DNA of 64,000 nucleotides from a virus. This document shows, piece by piece, positions 1 to 7,169 of the stretch. The DNA is taken from positions 1-64,000 of IMG/VR virus record IMGVR_UViG_3300025543_005580, one strand, 5' to 3'. How positions within the stretch are numbered: the first letter of the stretch is position 1; the number at the start of each line of letters is the position of its first letter. The position numbers were made by a program, and so were the translations under genes. The notes beneath the pieces were generated by a model that saw nothing but the letters and a program-made list of their open reading frames with translations, was not told the DNA's origin and ran no database searches.

Positions 1-133
1 AAAACATAAAGGCACCATTTAATAAACCAACCATCACAACAGGTGTCTTATCCCCACGATGGTCATCAGCAATTTGTTTAGCTATAATTTTTGTTTGGAT
101 ATCAATATCCTTAGCTTTAATTAATTCCTTCAT
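1..133 (-). CDS. Phosphoribosyltransferase, hypoxanthine/purine type (partial, 3' end outside window)
   Basis: Only the first 44 codons are in the window; the rest lies beyond position 1. The translation begins MKELIKAKDIDIQT and contains VVMVGLLNGAFMF, which matches the N-terminal beta strand and loop of hypoxanthine-guanine phosphoribosyltransferases (typically 'v.vLnGa..f..dL'). These enzymes join a purine base to PRPP. The ATG lies 1 nt beyond the carbamoyltransferase stop, so it is the next gene of the same operon. The PRPP-binding motif would be outside the window, so the family call rests on this N-terminal block only. In this context it could serve purine salvage or feed the neighbouring 7-deazaguanine genes; that is inference. 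Confidence 0.6.
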   Translation of the reverse strand, partial: MKELIKAKDIDIQTKIIAKQIADDHRGDKTPVVMVGLLNGAFMF

Positions 134-134
134 A

Positions 135-1895
135 TTAGTATATTCTATAATCTTTTTTTTCTATAACTGTATTTTCTAATACTAAAGCAGGTAAACCATT
201 TTTTACATAACTTTTAATAGCATCTAAAGGTGTTTCAACAATTGGTTCTCCAGGTCCATTAAATGAAGTATTTAGTACTAAAGGAATACCACTTGCTTTG
301 TAAAATGTATTAATTAAATCATAATATGATTTATTCATTTCTTCAGTAACGGATTGGTATCTTGAAGTACCATCAATATGAACTACTGATGGGATTTTAT
401 TTCTCCATTTTTCCTTACAATATGATGTTACTAACATATAAGGTGAAAAAACATCTAAATCAAATACTTCACCTTGTTGTTCAAATAAGACTGATGGGGC
501 AAATGGTCTATACCATTCACGTTTTTTAATATCATGATTAATGTAATCCTTCATCCATACAGTAGATGGATTTGCGATAATACTTCTATTACCTAATGCT
601 CGAGGCCCAATTTCTGATCCTCCTTGTAATAATCCAATTGGTTTATTTTCCAAAAGCATTTCAGTAATATAACGGTCTCTTTCCTCTCGAGTATTAAAAT
701 GGGTAATATAGTTGTATTCAAAAAACTCACCATCTTCTTTTTTTAAGTATAATTGAATATCTTTAATGATATCATTTTTAGTATAAGTTTTACCAAAATA
801 AGGACTCATGAATGGGTTATTTTCAATAGGTTCCCATTTATTAAGATAATGCTTACCATAAAAAGCAGCTCCTAAAGGAATACCACTATCATCAGCTGGA
901 GGAGTAAAATAACATTCTTTAAATAATCCTGATGTAATAATAGCTTCATTAGCATTACAATTAAGGAAAGAACCCCCAGAACAACAAATTTTATCTAAAC
1001 CAGTAAGTTGTTTTACATATTTAGCTAACATAGTAGTTAAACGCACTTGTTCACGTTGATAGATACCTGCTACATTTGATTTACGTCTAAAATCAGCTTT
1101 ATATGTAATTTCAGGATAAACTTGAGTACCAGGAATAAAAAAATCTACAATATTACCTTCTTCATCTTCAATAATATTAGCAATATATTCCTGAGTTGCT
1201 AACCATTCTGGGTCAGCGTATGAAGCTAATCCCATTAATTTACCTGCTTGCCAATTTGATGTTTTTTCATCAAAAGTTAATTGCATAGTACCTTGAGCAT
1301 ACATACATCCAACGGATAATTCTTCATCATCAAATGTATAAGGTTCAGGATATTTAATCCATTTTTTTAATACTTCCTCGTATTTACCTTTATTAAATTT
1401 AAATAAAGTAATAGCTTCACCCCATTTTAAACCTGTGGGTAGTTTAGGGAGTTTACCATATTTTTCTGTAAAATATTGGTGTGCTTTAGAATTTGTATCA
1501 TGAACATTTCCCATAGCATCAGCAACAATTACAGCAGCTTCATCATAACCAGAAGCATAAAATGTTGAATATGCATGAGCTACGTGGTGGGGAACAAATT
1601 TTAACTTACTTAATGGTTGTGCAAGATATTGTTGGAATTGAGGTTCTACAACATCATCCATTTCTGCTGTATTATAACTATAAACATCCACATCATCATA
1701 TGTAAGTCCTAAAGTATCTAAACAATAGTTAATTGATAATAAGGGAATATCTGTATTAAAGGGCATATCACGTTTTACTCGTGATAGTCTTTCTTCCATA
1801 ATTCCTACTTGAACCTTATCATCAATTACAATAACTGCTCCTTTATCATGACCTACTGAAAAGCCAAGACTAATTAATTTTCCGTCTTTTGTCAT
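135..1895 (-). CDS. Carbamoyltransferase, NodU/CmcH/TobZ family
   Basis: 586 residues, full length for the family, which transfers carbamoyl from carbamoyl phosphate through carbamoyl-adenylate to a hydroxyl group. The N-terminal ASKHA (Kae1-like) domain starts LISLGFSVGHDKGAVIV and carries HHVAHAYSTFYASG near residues 104-117, whose histidines are the usual metal and carbamoyl ligands. The C-terminal part has the family signature GPRALGNRSIIANP (about residues 430-443), then REWYRPFAPSV and LNTSFNGPGEPIVETP. The ATG overlaps the stop of the nuclease gene by 4 nt, implying coupled translation. The acceptor cannot be read from sequence; a modified base or a sugar are both plausible given the 7-deazaguanine genes upstream and the glycosyltransferases elsewhere in the window. 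Confidence 0.9.
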   Translation of the reverse strand: MTKDGKLISLGFSVGHDKGAVIVIDDKVQVGIMEERLSRVKRDMPFNTDIPLLSINYCLDTLGLTYDDVDVYSYNTAEMDDVVEPQFQQYLAQPLSKLKFVPHHVAHAYSTFYASGYDEAAVIVADAMGNVHDTNSKAHQYFTEKYGKLPKLPTGLKWGEAITLFKFNKGKYEEVLKKWIKYPEPYTFDDEELSVGCMYAQGTMQLTFDEKTSNWQAGKLMGLASYADPEWLATQEYIANIIEDEEGNIVDFFIPGTQVYPEITYKADFRRKSNVAGIYQREQVRLTTMLAKYVKQLTGLDKICCSGGSFLNCNANEAIITSGLFKECYFTPPADDSGIPLGAAFYGKHYLNKWEPIENNPFMSPYFGKTYTKNDIIKDIQLYLKKEDGEFFEYNYITHFNTREERDRYITEMLLENKPIGLLQGGSEIGPRALGNRSIIANPSTVWMKDYINHDIKKREWYRPFAPSVLFEQQGEVFDLDVFSPYMLVTSYCKEKWRNKIPSVVHIDGTSRYQSVTEEMNKSYYDLINTFYKASGIPLVLNTSFNGPGEPIVETPLDAIKSYVKNGLPALVLENTVIEKKDYRIY

Positions 1896-2266
1896 CTTTT
1901 TCCTCCGTAATATTCTTTAGCGTGACCTTCATTGATTAAAATTTTATTTACACTTATCTCTGGTAAGTTAGGGTTATCATTATATGTGTTTTCAACATAA
2001 ATTTCACCTAAACAACGACCATATTTTCCTACCCCATGAGATACTAAAATAAATTTATTTTCATTATCTTTTAGAATTTCAATTAAGCGAGTTTTAGCTG
2101 CTAATCCTTTTTTCTTTTCTTCTTTATCTCGAGTTCTAGATTCCCAAGCATCCATCCCCATCATTCTAATTCTAACTTTTTTCCAAGTATCGAATCCTAA
2201 ATCTACTAAGGCGTCTACTGTATCTCCATCTACTACTCTATCTACTGTTGCGTGGTAAGTATACAT
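1892..2266 (-). CDS. Staphylococcal-nuclease-like (thermonuclease) endonuclease
   Basis: 124 residues forming a compact SNase/OB-fold domain. Visible motifs are the strand VDRVVDGDTVDALVDLG with the metal-binding Asp, VRIRMMGMDAWESR (the R..G.DA.E catalytic block), and the late KYGRCLGEIYV block with the second catalytic Arg. No signal peptide is seen, so it probably acts inside the cell or in the virion. The ATG shares one base with the stop of a 42-codon gene upstream, and its 3' end overlaps the carbamoyltransferase start, so it belongs to the modification operon. It could degrade unmodified host DNA, but nothing in the sequence proves that. Confidence 0.85.
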   Translation of the reverse strand: MYTYHATVDRVVDGDTVDALVDLGFDTWKKVRIRMMGMDAWESRTRDKEEKKKGLAAKTRLIEILKDNENKFILVSHGVGKYGRCLGEIYVENTYNDNPNLPEISVNKILINEGHAKEYYGGKR

Positions 2267-2394
2267 TATTTATTTTCTAAAATTGTTTTTAATTTATCTA
2301 TGAGAGCCAGAACTTCATCCGGCTCCATAGTGATTGCACAACACACTGAAACATTTTCTTCTATTTTTTCTAATATTTCAAGTGCTTCTTCCAT
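2266..2394 (-). CDS. Small acidic protein, 42 aa, unknown
   Basis: A 42-codon reading frame starting MEEALEILEKIEENVSVCC and ending in LIDKLKTILENK. Its ATG shares one base with the QueE stop codon (TAATG), and its TAA shares one base with the ATG of the nuclease gene. This fit at both ends, together with amphipathic helical content, makes a real coupled gene likely. Two adjacent cysteines (residues 18-19) may bind metal or form a disulfide. I do not recognise a family. Confidence 0.65.
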   Translation of the reverse strand: MEEALEILEKIEENVSVCCAITMEPDEVLALIDKLKTILENK

Positions 2395-3197
2395 TATACT
2401 TGTCGTTTAGTATCGTAAGCAATAATGTGATCTCTACCAGTCATGTTATAACCATGTTCAGCACACATTTCAAATACTAAAGGATACATTTCAATTAATG
2501 TTTCTCTAGTATCACCTGCGGGCATTACAAATGTTTTATCTTTAGGAATATCGAGCTCTTGTCTGTAAGCTTCGATTTCATCGAGGCCTTTATCAGTCCC
2601 ATCCCAGACAGGCTTATAATGATAGTCAGTATGATAATCAATAGTCTTTCTAATGGCTTCAGTATTAAGGCGAAGACGATTGTGCGTTTGAACCATCTTT
2701 TCATCCGTAACTGATCCATTGGGAGTAAGGGCACCAACAACAGGGACACTATTACTAAACTTAGGTGACAGAGAAATGAGACCAATCGGATAATCGGTTT
2801 CGAGGAAATGAGAGCCTTCAGTCTCGATAGTAATGAGAATTCCTCTTTCATGAGCAAAATGTGTTAATTCATTAACTAATGCTGGGTGCATTGTTGGGGA
2901 ACCACCAGTTAACATCATTTCTTTAACGTGAGGATTCTCATCATAAATTTTGATAATATCATTAAATGTGAACCCACCTTTCTCAGGATGGATAGAAGTA
3001 TACCAACTATCACACCAACCCCCTTCGCCAAAAAAGCAACGATGAGTGCAACCAGTAGTACGAACAGCAATAGTAGGGCGACCAAAGCGGCTGCCTTCAC
3101 TTTGAACACATCTATATACTTCCAATACGGGGAGTACTTTATCATAATCTGTAATTCGCCCTAATGGGGCTACTTTATTCCATAATTTTGGATTCAT
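2394..3197 (-). CDS. queE: QueE-like 7-carboxy-7-deazaguanine synthase (radical SAM)
   Basis: 267 residues. The N-terminal part shows the QueE pattern SEGSRFGRPTIAVRTTGC, matching 'GEG...G.PT.FvR..GC'. The cluster cysteines are C50, C54 and C62 (C-x3-C-x7-C) followed by D63, so the classical C-x3-C-x2-C has an insertion before WCDSWYTS. A GGEP-like SAM motif appears as LTGGSPTMHP (about 96-105). The enzyme converts 6-carboxytetrahydropterin to CDG, the third step of preQ0 synthesis. It sits 2 nt after QueD in the same operon. The family call is strong; the altered spacing and the missing Glu of GGEP are unusual, although phage homologues may share them. Confidence 0.88.
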   Translation of the reverse strand: MNPKLWNKVAPLGRITDYDKVLPVLEVYRCVQSEGSRFGRPTIAVRTTGCTHRCFFGEGGWCDSWYTSIHPEKGGFTFNDIIKIYDENPHVKEMMLTGGSPTMHPALVNELTHFAHERGILITIETEGSHFLETDYPIGLISLSPKFSNSVPVVGALTPNGSVTDEKMVQTHNRLRLNTEAIRKTIDYHTDYHYKPVWDGTDKGLDEIEAYRQELDIPKDKTFVMPAGDTRETLIEMYPLVFEMCAEHGYNMTGRDHIIAYDTKRQV

Positions 3198-3199
3198 AT

Positions 3200-3664
3200 T
3201 TATTTTACGTAATATGCAGCATTTTTACCATGCTCCATAAATTTAACTTTAGTTACCCTAACTCTATTTTTTGTTTCCATTTTAACAAACTCATTTAATT
3301 TATTAAAGATATACTCAGCAAATTTTTCAGCACCTGTAGCAGGGATTACTCTAATTTGGGCTACTTCTGCTGCTTCCATTTGTCTAAAAGCATCTAACCA
3401 CGGATCATCTTCAGCGATAATCATTGTGTGATCAAACATATAATCCATCCATGCTTTAGGTTGCATTCCATCAATTAATGTTGAGGCACGTTTCATACCA
3501 CCAAAATCCCAAACCCAATTTCTATGGTCTAACTCACCTTCAAAATATACTTTAAATGAAATGCCATAACCATGTACAAATCTACAATGTGTGTCTTCTG
3601 CTTTCCATTGACGGAATACTGTACTAAATCCATCAAATACTTTACTTGATTGAAATTTACTCAT
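3200..3664 (-). CDS. queD: QueD-like 6-carboxytetrahydropterin synthase
   Basis: 154 residues of the PTPS/QueD fold. Visible blocks are FSTVFRQW, THCRFVHGYGISFKVYFEG (residues 25-43), WVWDFGGMK, MFDHTMII (D78, H79) and the late PATGAEKFA block with the pterin-anchoring Glu near 113. Canonical QueD binds zinc through the His of an 'AH' near the N-terminus and both His of HGH; here the first is not evident and HGH reads HGY (residues 31-33). Cys27 and the HG core are retained. It would make CPH4 from dihydroneopterin triphosphate. It overlaps the thioredoxin gene by 8 nt. I am sure of the superfamily, less sure that the chemistry is unchanged. Confidence 0.85.
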   Translation of the reverse strand: MSKFQSSKVFDGFSTVFRQWKAEDTHCRFVHGYGISFKVYFEGELDHRNWVWDFGGMKRASTLIDGMQPKAWMDYMFDHTMIIAEDDPWLDAFRQMEAAEVAQIRVIPATGAEKFAEYIFNKLNEFVKMETKNRVRVTKVKFMEHGKNAAYYVK

Positions 3665-3917
3665 TTGTATAAAAATCTATTACTTGTTGTTTTGATAAAC
3701 CTCCTACTTTACGACCCAATTCATTCCCATCTAGATCAGTTAAAACTAATGTTGGTATACTTTTAACATTATATTTTTGTACTAAACTTGGTTCATAATC
3801 AACATTAATTTTCTTAACGTTCATTCCTTCACTAATTAGACTATCCATAACTGGTCCTAACATTTTACAAGGTCCACACCACGGGGCTGAGAAGTAAATA
3901 ATTCCTTTGTGATTCAT
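3657..3917 (-). CDS. trxA: Thioredoxin
   Basis: 86 residues, a short thioredoxin fold lacking the usual first helix and strand. The active site FSAPWCGPCKMLGPVMDSL has the standard WCGPC at residues 13-17, and the cis-Pro strand is KSIPTLVLTD. It probably reduces cytosolic disulfides, with the phage ribonucleotide reductase (C-terminal CLAC pair) as an obvious client. Its place between an unknown membrane protein and QueD may instead mean service to the operon. No signal peptide is present. Confidence 0.92.
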   Translation of the reverse strand: MNHKGIIYFSAPWCGPCKMLGPVMDSLISEGMNVKKINVDYEPSLVQKYNVKSIPTLVLTDLDGNELGRKVGGLSKQQVIDFYTNE

Positions 3918-3932
3918 AATTTTATTTTTTAT

Positions 3933-4190
3933 TTATACTAATTCTTCTATAATTCCTACTATTTCACTCAATATAAGTAAAATAGTTGCAGTAACCAAAT
4001 TAAAGGGGAGGAACACGTACCCTAAAATACGAATTCCAGATTTTATAAAACTTACATAACGATGCCATTTTTGGTCTGGCATGTGTTCTAATTTAGATCC
4101 TGTGTAAAGAGTTGCCGGGTTGGGATATATATTATCATTATCCCCTGGGTTACCTAACCCTTTAGCATTCATAATTTCTCTATCACTCAT
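3933..4190 (-). CDS. Small membrane protein, 85 aa, unknown
   Basis: 85 residues. The first half is polar (MSDREIMNAKGLGNPGDND), and residues about 50-80 form a long hydrophobic stretch, IRILGYVFLPFNLVTATILL, that reads as one or two transmembrane helices. It overlaps the 3' end of queC by 8 nt, so the two are probably translationally coupled. I do not recognise a family and see no catalytic motif. Confidence 0.7.
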   Translation of the reverse strand: MSDREIMNAKGLGNPGDNDNIYPNPATLYTGSKLEHMPDQKWHRYVSFIKSGIRILGYVFLPFNLVTATILLILSEIVGIIEELV

Positions 4191-5022
4191 GGCTTTCTAA
4201 TACTTTAGTTACGTGTTCTACTACATGATCCCAACTAACAATACCTGTTTCATCCTCGTAAATTACAGGATCAGGACGACCTAATTTAATAAATGCTTCA
4301 ACTCGTTCTACACTTGATGCTGATTTATAATCACTATTTCCACTTGGATAAGGTTTATATGATGTATTTGTACGAGAATAAACTTCATTAAAATCAATAC
4401 CTAATGTTTCACATAATATTTCTCCATCTTGTAGGATAGTGAATTTATCTCCTAATAAATAAGGTGTCCAATAATGTACTCTTTCAGCTTCCCAATTACC
4501 TAATCTAAAAGCTTCATCATCTGCATCTCTAAATTCCTGTCTACAATCTGGATAAATTGAATGGTCTCCTGCGTGGATGCCTAAAGCAATATCTGTGTTT
4601 TCTTCTGTCCTATTTGCTACTGATAGAGCAACGGCTTGAGTAATAGAAGCAAATATTTTATTCCTATTAGGAACAACTGTTGCTTTCATATTATCTTCGG
4701 CATAATGCCCTTCAGGTACATCATCTCCACCTTCAACTAGTGCAGAATCAAGTAAATCAACTAACCCATTTAACTTAATAACTTGGTATTTAATTCTACA
4801 ACCTCCATAACAATCATTTTCATTACATTGTTCATTTAAATAATCAACTAATGATTGAGCTCGTTCTAATTCAACTCTATGTTTTTGACCATAATCAAAT
4901 GATAAAGCTGTTACTGTGTCATACTCATTTAGTGCCTTAAGCAACAACGTTGAGCTATCCATACCACCTGAAAGTGATACTACTACGTGTTTTCCTTTGT
5001 TAAAATTCATTTCTAATTGCAT
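4183..5022 (-). CDS. queC: QueC-like 7-cyano-7-deazaguanine (preQ0) synthase lacking the zinc cysteines
   Basis: 279 residues of the PP-loop ATPase family. The P-loop is VVSLSGGMDSSTLLLKAL (SGGxDS at 18-23), followed by ALSFDYGQKH and later IYPDCRQEF (C160), all typical of QueC, which uses ATP and ammonia to turn CDG into preQ0. The C-terminal zinc-binding region, normally T-x-S-C-Y ... C-G-x-C-x-x-C-x-E-R, reads TNTSYKP ... DYKSASSVER, so the four cysteines become S221, D231, S234 and S237. A separate cysteine cluster, C66-x4-C71-x3-C75, lies in an early loop. The fold, start and operon position are clear; whether it still makes preQ0 is open. Confidence 0.88.
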   Translation of the reverse strand: MQLEMNFNKGKHVVVSLSGGMDSSTLLLKALNEYDTVTALSFDYGQKHRVELERAQSLVDYLNEQCNENDCYGGCRIKYQVIKLNGLVDLLDSALVEGGDDVPEGHYAEDNMKATVVPNRNKIFASITQAVALSVANRTEENTDIALGIHAGDHSIYPDCRQEFRDADDEAFRLGNWEAERVHYWTPYLLGDKFTILQDGEILCETLGIDFNEVYSRTNTSYKPYPSGNSDYKSASSVERVEAFIKLGRPDPVIYEDETGIVSWDHVVEHVTKVLESHE

Positions 5023-5056
5023 GTTTTATTTGCCAGGTATGTTTTAAGGATATAGG

Positions 5057-5311
5057 CTAATCCTGTGGTTTATCTTCTGGGGATGGGAAATCAAATTCTC
5101 CTTTACTATTACGGATTGGTTCAACAACTCGAATAATAAAGTTAATACCTTTTAATGTAAATTCCCCGCCTTGTTGTAACATTTTGCGGAAAAATTGTTC
5201 TTGGTTTTCATTCCAATCCTTACTCAAATTAATTATTACATCCTTATCTTCTACTCTTTTTCCATCTATATAGATTTTTTGAGTACTTCGTATTGCTTGT
5301 TTAGTTAACAT
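5057..5311 (-). CDS. Hypothetical protein, 84 aa
   Basis: 84 residues beginning MLTKQAIRSTQKIYIDGKRV and ending in a Pro/Asp-rich tail. The pattern of short strands (KIYIDGK, DVIINLS, FTLKGINFIIRVVEP) suggests a small beta-rich fold. It lies 3 nt downstream of the next upstream gene and 34 nt before queC, inside the operon. No family recognised. Confidence 0.65.
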   Translation of the reverse strand: MLTKQAIRSTQKIYIDGKRVEDKDVIINLSKDWNENQEQFFRKMLQQGGEFTLKGINFIIRVVEPIRNSKGEFDFPSPEDKPQD

Positions 5312-5314
5312 ATT

Positions 5315-5872
5315 TTATATTTCTTTCATTACTTTATCTAATTTTTCTTGGAGTATAGTAAACTCAGGATCTACTACTTCTTCCCAAAAGTTTCTATCAT
5401 AGTCCTCCTCTTCTCCCTCAATTTCTTCTTCCCATTCATATTCATCTAAATCATGGTTTTCTTCTGAAATTATTTCTCCATAATAAACTTCGAATACCCC
5501 AATTGGTTGGTATCCTTCATCCCAATATTTACCTGAGACTTTGATTTCATCATCAATTTCAGCCATTTGTCTATAAATCTCTAAAATCATATCTGATGGA
5601 GGATACCAAGCTGAGTCTAAGTAGATTTCACATCTATTATCACTTGAACGATAATATCCTTCATCGTAAATCTCAACCCATTTTGAACCAATTCTATCGA
5701 TTAGTAGTTCTGCTTTAGCACCAAACTCATCTATGATGTGAGGATTTTCTTCTTGATTTGGGTAAGGTCCACTATGACACTTTTCAAATCGTTCTACAAA
5801 ATTGTCAATTGCTTCTTTAGATCCTTCTATATAGATCTCTGTTCTATTACTATTCGCCATCTTCGTCTTCAA
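5315..5872 (-). CDS. Acidic protein, 185 aa, possibly Api92/YubB-like ferredoxin fold
   Basis: 185 residues, very acidic towards the C-terminus (runs of Glu/Asp around 140-160). The first part, RTEIYIEGSKEAIDNFVERF, resembles the ferredoxin-like N-terminus of Api92/YubB-type proteins, and the middle contains DRIGSKWVEIYDEG and DSAWYPPSDMILEIY, also reminiscent of that group. An internal ATG at codon 5 (MANSNRTEIY) would shorten the overlap with the upstream gene from 23 to 11 nt and may be the true start. Function unknown. Confidence 0.65.
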   Translation of the reverse strand: MKTKMANSNRTEIYIEGSKEAIDNFVERFEKCHSGPYPNQEENPHIIDEFGAKAELLIDRIGSKWVEIYDEGYYRSSDNRCEIYLDSAWYPPSDMILEIYRQMAEIDDEIKVSGKYWDEGYQPIGVFEVYYGEIISEENHDLDEYEWEEEIEGEEEDYDRNFWEEVVDPEFTILQEKLDKVMKEI

Positions 5873-6059
5873 TTAATTCGGGCCATTCAGAATCTTCAAG
5901 ACATTTATCACGAGCTAATTCAAATTCAACTTCGTCTAAAACTTCTTCTTGTAGGTCCTCATCACCTGATTTCCACTTTTCAATTTGTTCAGGAGTTAAA
6001 TCCTCGGTTTCTTCCCATCTGTAATCAGTATAGGTCACCATTTTTCTTAATTTAGCCAT
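5850..6059 (-). CDS. Very acidic small protein, 69 aa
   Basis: 69 residues, starting MAKLRKMVTYTDYRWEETED and then dominated by Glu and Asp (EEVLDEVEFELARD, ELIEDEDGE). It overlaps the gene on each side by a few bases. Small acidic phage proteins may mimic DNA or bind host proteins, but nothing specific is recognisable here. Confidence 0.65.
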   Translation of the reverse strand: MAKLRKMVTYTDYRWEETEDLTPEQIEKWKSGDEDLQEEVLDEVEFELARDKCLEDSEWPELIEDEDGE

Positions 6060-6243
6060 TTGCTTGAAAATATAATTTTAAAAAGTTTTCAGGGTAAAGC
6101 ACTACATCCCCTTTATATCCCTTTGTTTCAACATATCTAGTATCAAGTGGAATTCCCATTGAAACTGCAGAAGCTGTTGTTTGTGCTCCTAATTCTTTAC
6201 CACCAGCTTTGCCTAGGTAATCATATAAACTAATCATTTTCAT
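6052..6243 (-). CDS. Hypothetical protein, 63 aa
   Basis: 63 residues starting MKMISLYDYLGKAGGKELGA. The pattern of a short helix, LGAQTTASAVSMGIPLDTRYVE, then KGDVVLYPENFLKLYF is compatible with a small DNA-binding or protein-binding domain, but I do not recognise it. It lies 1 nt after the DpdA-like gene and overlaps the next gene by 8 nt. Confidence 0.6.
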   Translation of the reverse strand: MKMISLYDYLGKAGGKELGAQTTASAVSMGIPLDTRYVETKGYKGDVVLYPENFLKLYFQANG

Positions 6244-6244
6244 T

Positions 6245-7036
6245 TTATAAGTTATTTATTGTTCTAAATTTATTTAAATTATGAGTTAGTGTTTCAAAGT
6301 CAAAGTTATTATTCCCATCCATGTAAAAATAATCATTCATATTTGCTTTTGGTTTGCTGTCTAATCCCGCACTTGTATAACGAATATTTTCTAACGTCGC
6401 CATTACTGGGTTTGATGTATCTATTGATTCAATACATTCAAATCCGCGATACCAACCAAATTCTTGTGGTACTGAGCATCCTAATAAATGAATTCGATCG
6501 TTTTGTGAGATTACTTGGGTTTTATATAAAGCAGAAATTACTGATAATCGTCCCAGGGCCTTACCAATATCAGGATTAGGATGAGGGACAACATCATTAT
6601 AATAAGAAGCACCGTATGAAAAAGCAATTTTTTGATATCCTAAGTCTTTATATGTTTGATAACAAGTAGCAGCTTCATGGATTGTAGTTGCTTGGACTAC
6701 TGCCACTTTTTCTACTCCTTTAGGTAATTGGATTTGAGCCCATTTACGAGCATTTACTACAGATGCATTTCTATCACACCAAACATCAGGTATAATAAAT
6801 TCTTGGGGACGTAATTTATCAACCCATTTTAACAAACCATCATCACCATAACTTTCTCCAAGTTCATGAAGAGAATTATCTAGAATAATGTGCCTTCCTT
6901 TTTCTCTAGCATTTATAAAATAGGCAGCATAATCTGGTTCTTCATCTAATAAATGAACAAGAGCATAATCATAATCATTAAAGTATCTACTATCTTCTAG
7001 TAAAAATAAAGGAGTTTCATGACTTATTTTTATCAT
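6245..7036 (-). CDS. DpdA/TGT-like transglycosylase (7-deazaguanine insertion)
   Basis: 263 residues with the motif order of a tRNA-guanine-transglycosylase-type TIM barrel: HIILDNSLHELGES (D53), EFIIPDVWCDR (D84), KIAFSYGAS, RIHLLGCSVPQEFG (about 182-195) and CIESIDTSNPVM (D206), in the positions of TGT's substrate-recognition and catalytic blocks. The zinc-binding C-terminus of TGT is absent, as in the DpdA families of phages and bacteria that swap guanine in DNA for preQ0 or its derivatives. QueC, QueD and QueE downstream in the same operon support this. The likely role is base exchange in phage DNA against host restriction. The subfamily assignment is inference. Confidence 0.7.
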   Translation of the reverse strand: MIKISHETPLFLLEDSRYFNDYDYALVHLLDEEPDYAAYFINAREKGRHIILDNSLHELGESYGDDGLLKWVDKLRPQEFIIPDVWCDRNASVVNARKWAQIQLPKGVEKVAVVQATTIHEAATCYQTYKDLGYQKIAFSYGASYYNDVVPHPNPDIGKALGRLSVISALYKTQVISQNDRIHLLGCSVPQEFGWYRGFECIESIDTSNPVMATLENIRYTSAGLDSKPKANMNDYFYMDGNNNFDFETLTHNLNKFRTINNL

Positions 7037-7166
7037 AACTTTTTAATTTAATATAAATATAATTTAAGGTTGGGGATATTCCAAGTCCACTTAAAAGAAA
7101 AGTAAAAATATTTGGATGCCAATGCTCTCCACAAAATCCTAAACTATGTTTTAATACTTCAATCAT
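7017..7166 (-). CDS. Small protein, 49 aa, unknown
   Basis: A 49-codon frame that fills the gap after thyA: MIEVLKHSLGFCGEHWHPNI followed by FTFLLSGLGISPTLNYIYIK and a short basic tail. Its ATG lies 3 nt past the thyA stop, and its TGA overlaps the next gene by 20 nt. The central part is hydrophobic and could be a membrane segment; the CGEHWHP block has Cys and two His that could bind metal. Placement and composition favour a real gene; no family recognised. Confidence 0.55.
   Translation of the reverse strand: MIEVLKHSLGFCGEHWHPNIFTFLLSGLGISPTLNYIYIKLKSYDKNKS
7054..7060 (-). promoter_or_regulatory. ATATTTA box upstream of the DpdA-like gene
   Basis: The minus strand reads ATATTTA 17 nt before the ATG, followed by an A-rich leader ending AAAAAGTTATG. 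The same heptamer precedes many other genes in the window. It lies inside the 49-aa ORF. Confidence 0.35.
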
Positions 7167-7169
7167 AAT

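Noticed and set aside
2525-3164. ORFs inside queE on both strands (2525-2857, 2915-3145, 2928-3164)
   Set aside because: Shadows of a clear QueE frame, without leaders.
3933-4190. Holin for the 85-aa membrane protein
   Set aside because: It lies in the modification operon far from the lysis genes; hydrophobicity alone is not enough.
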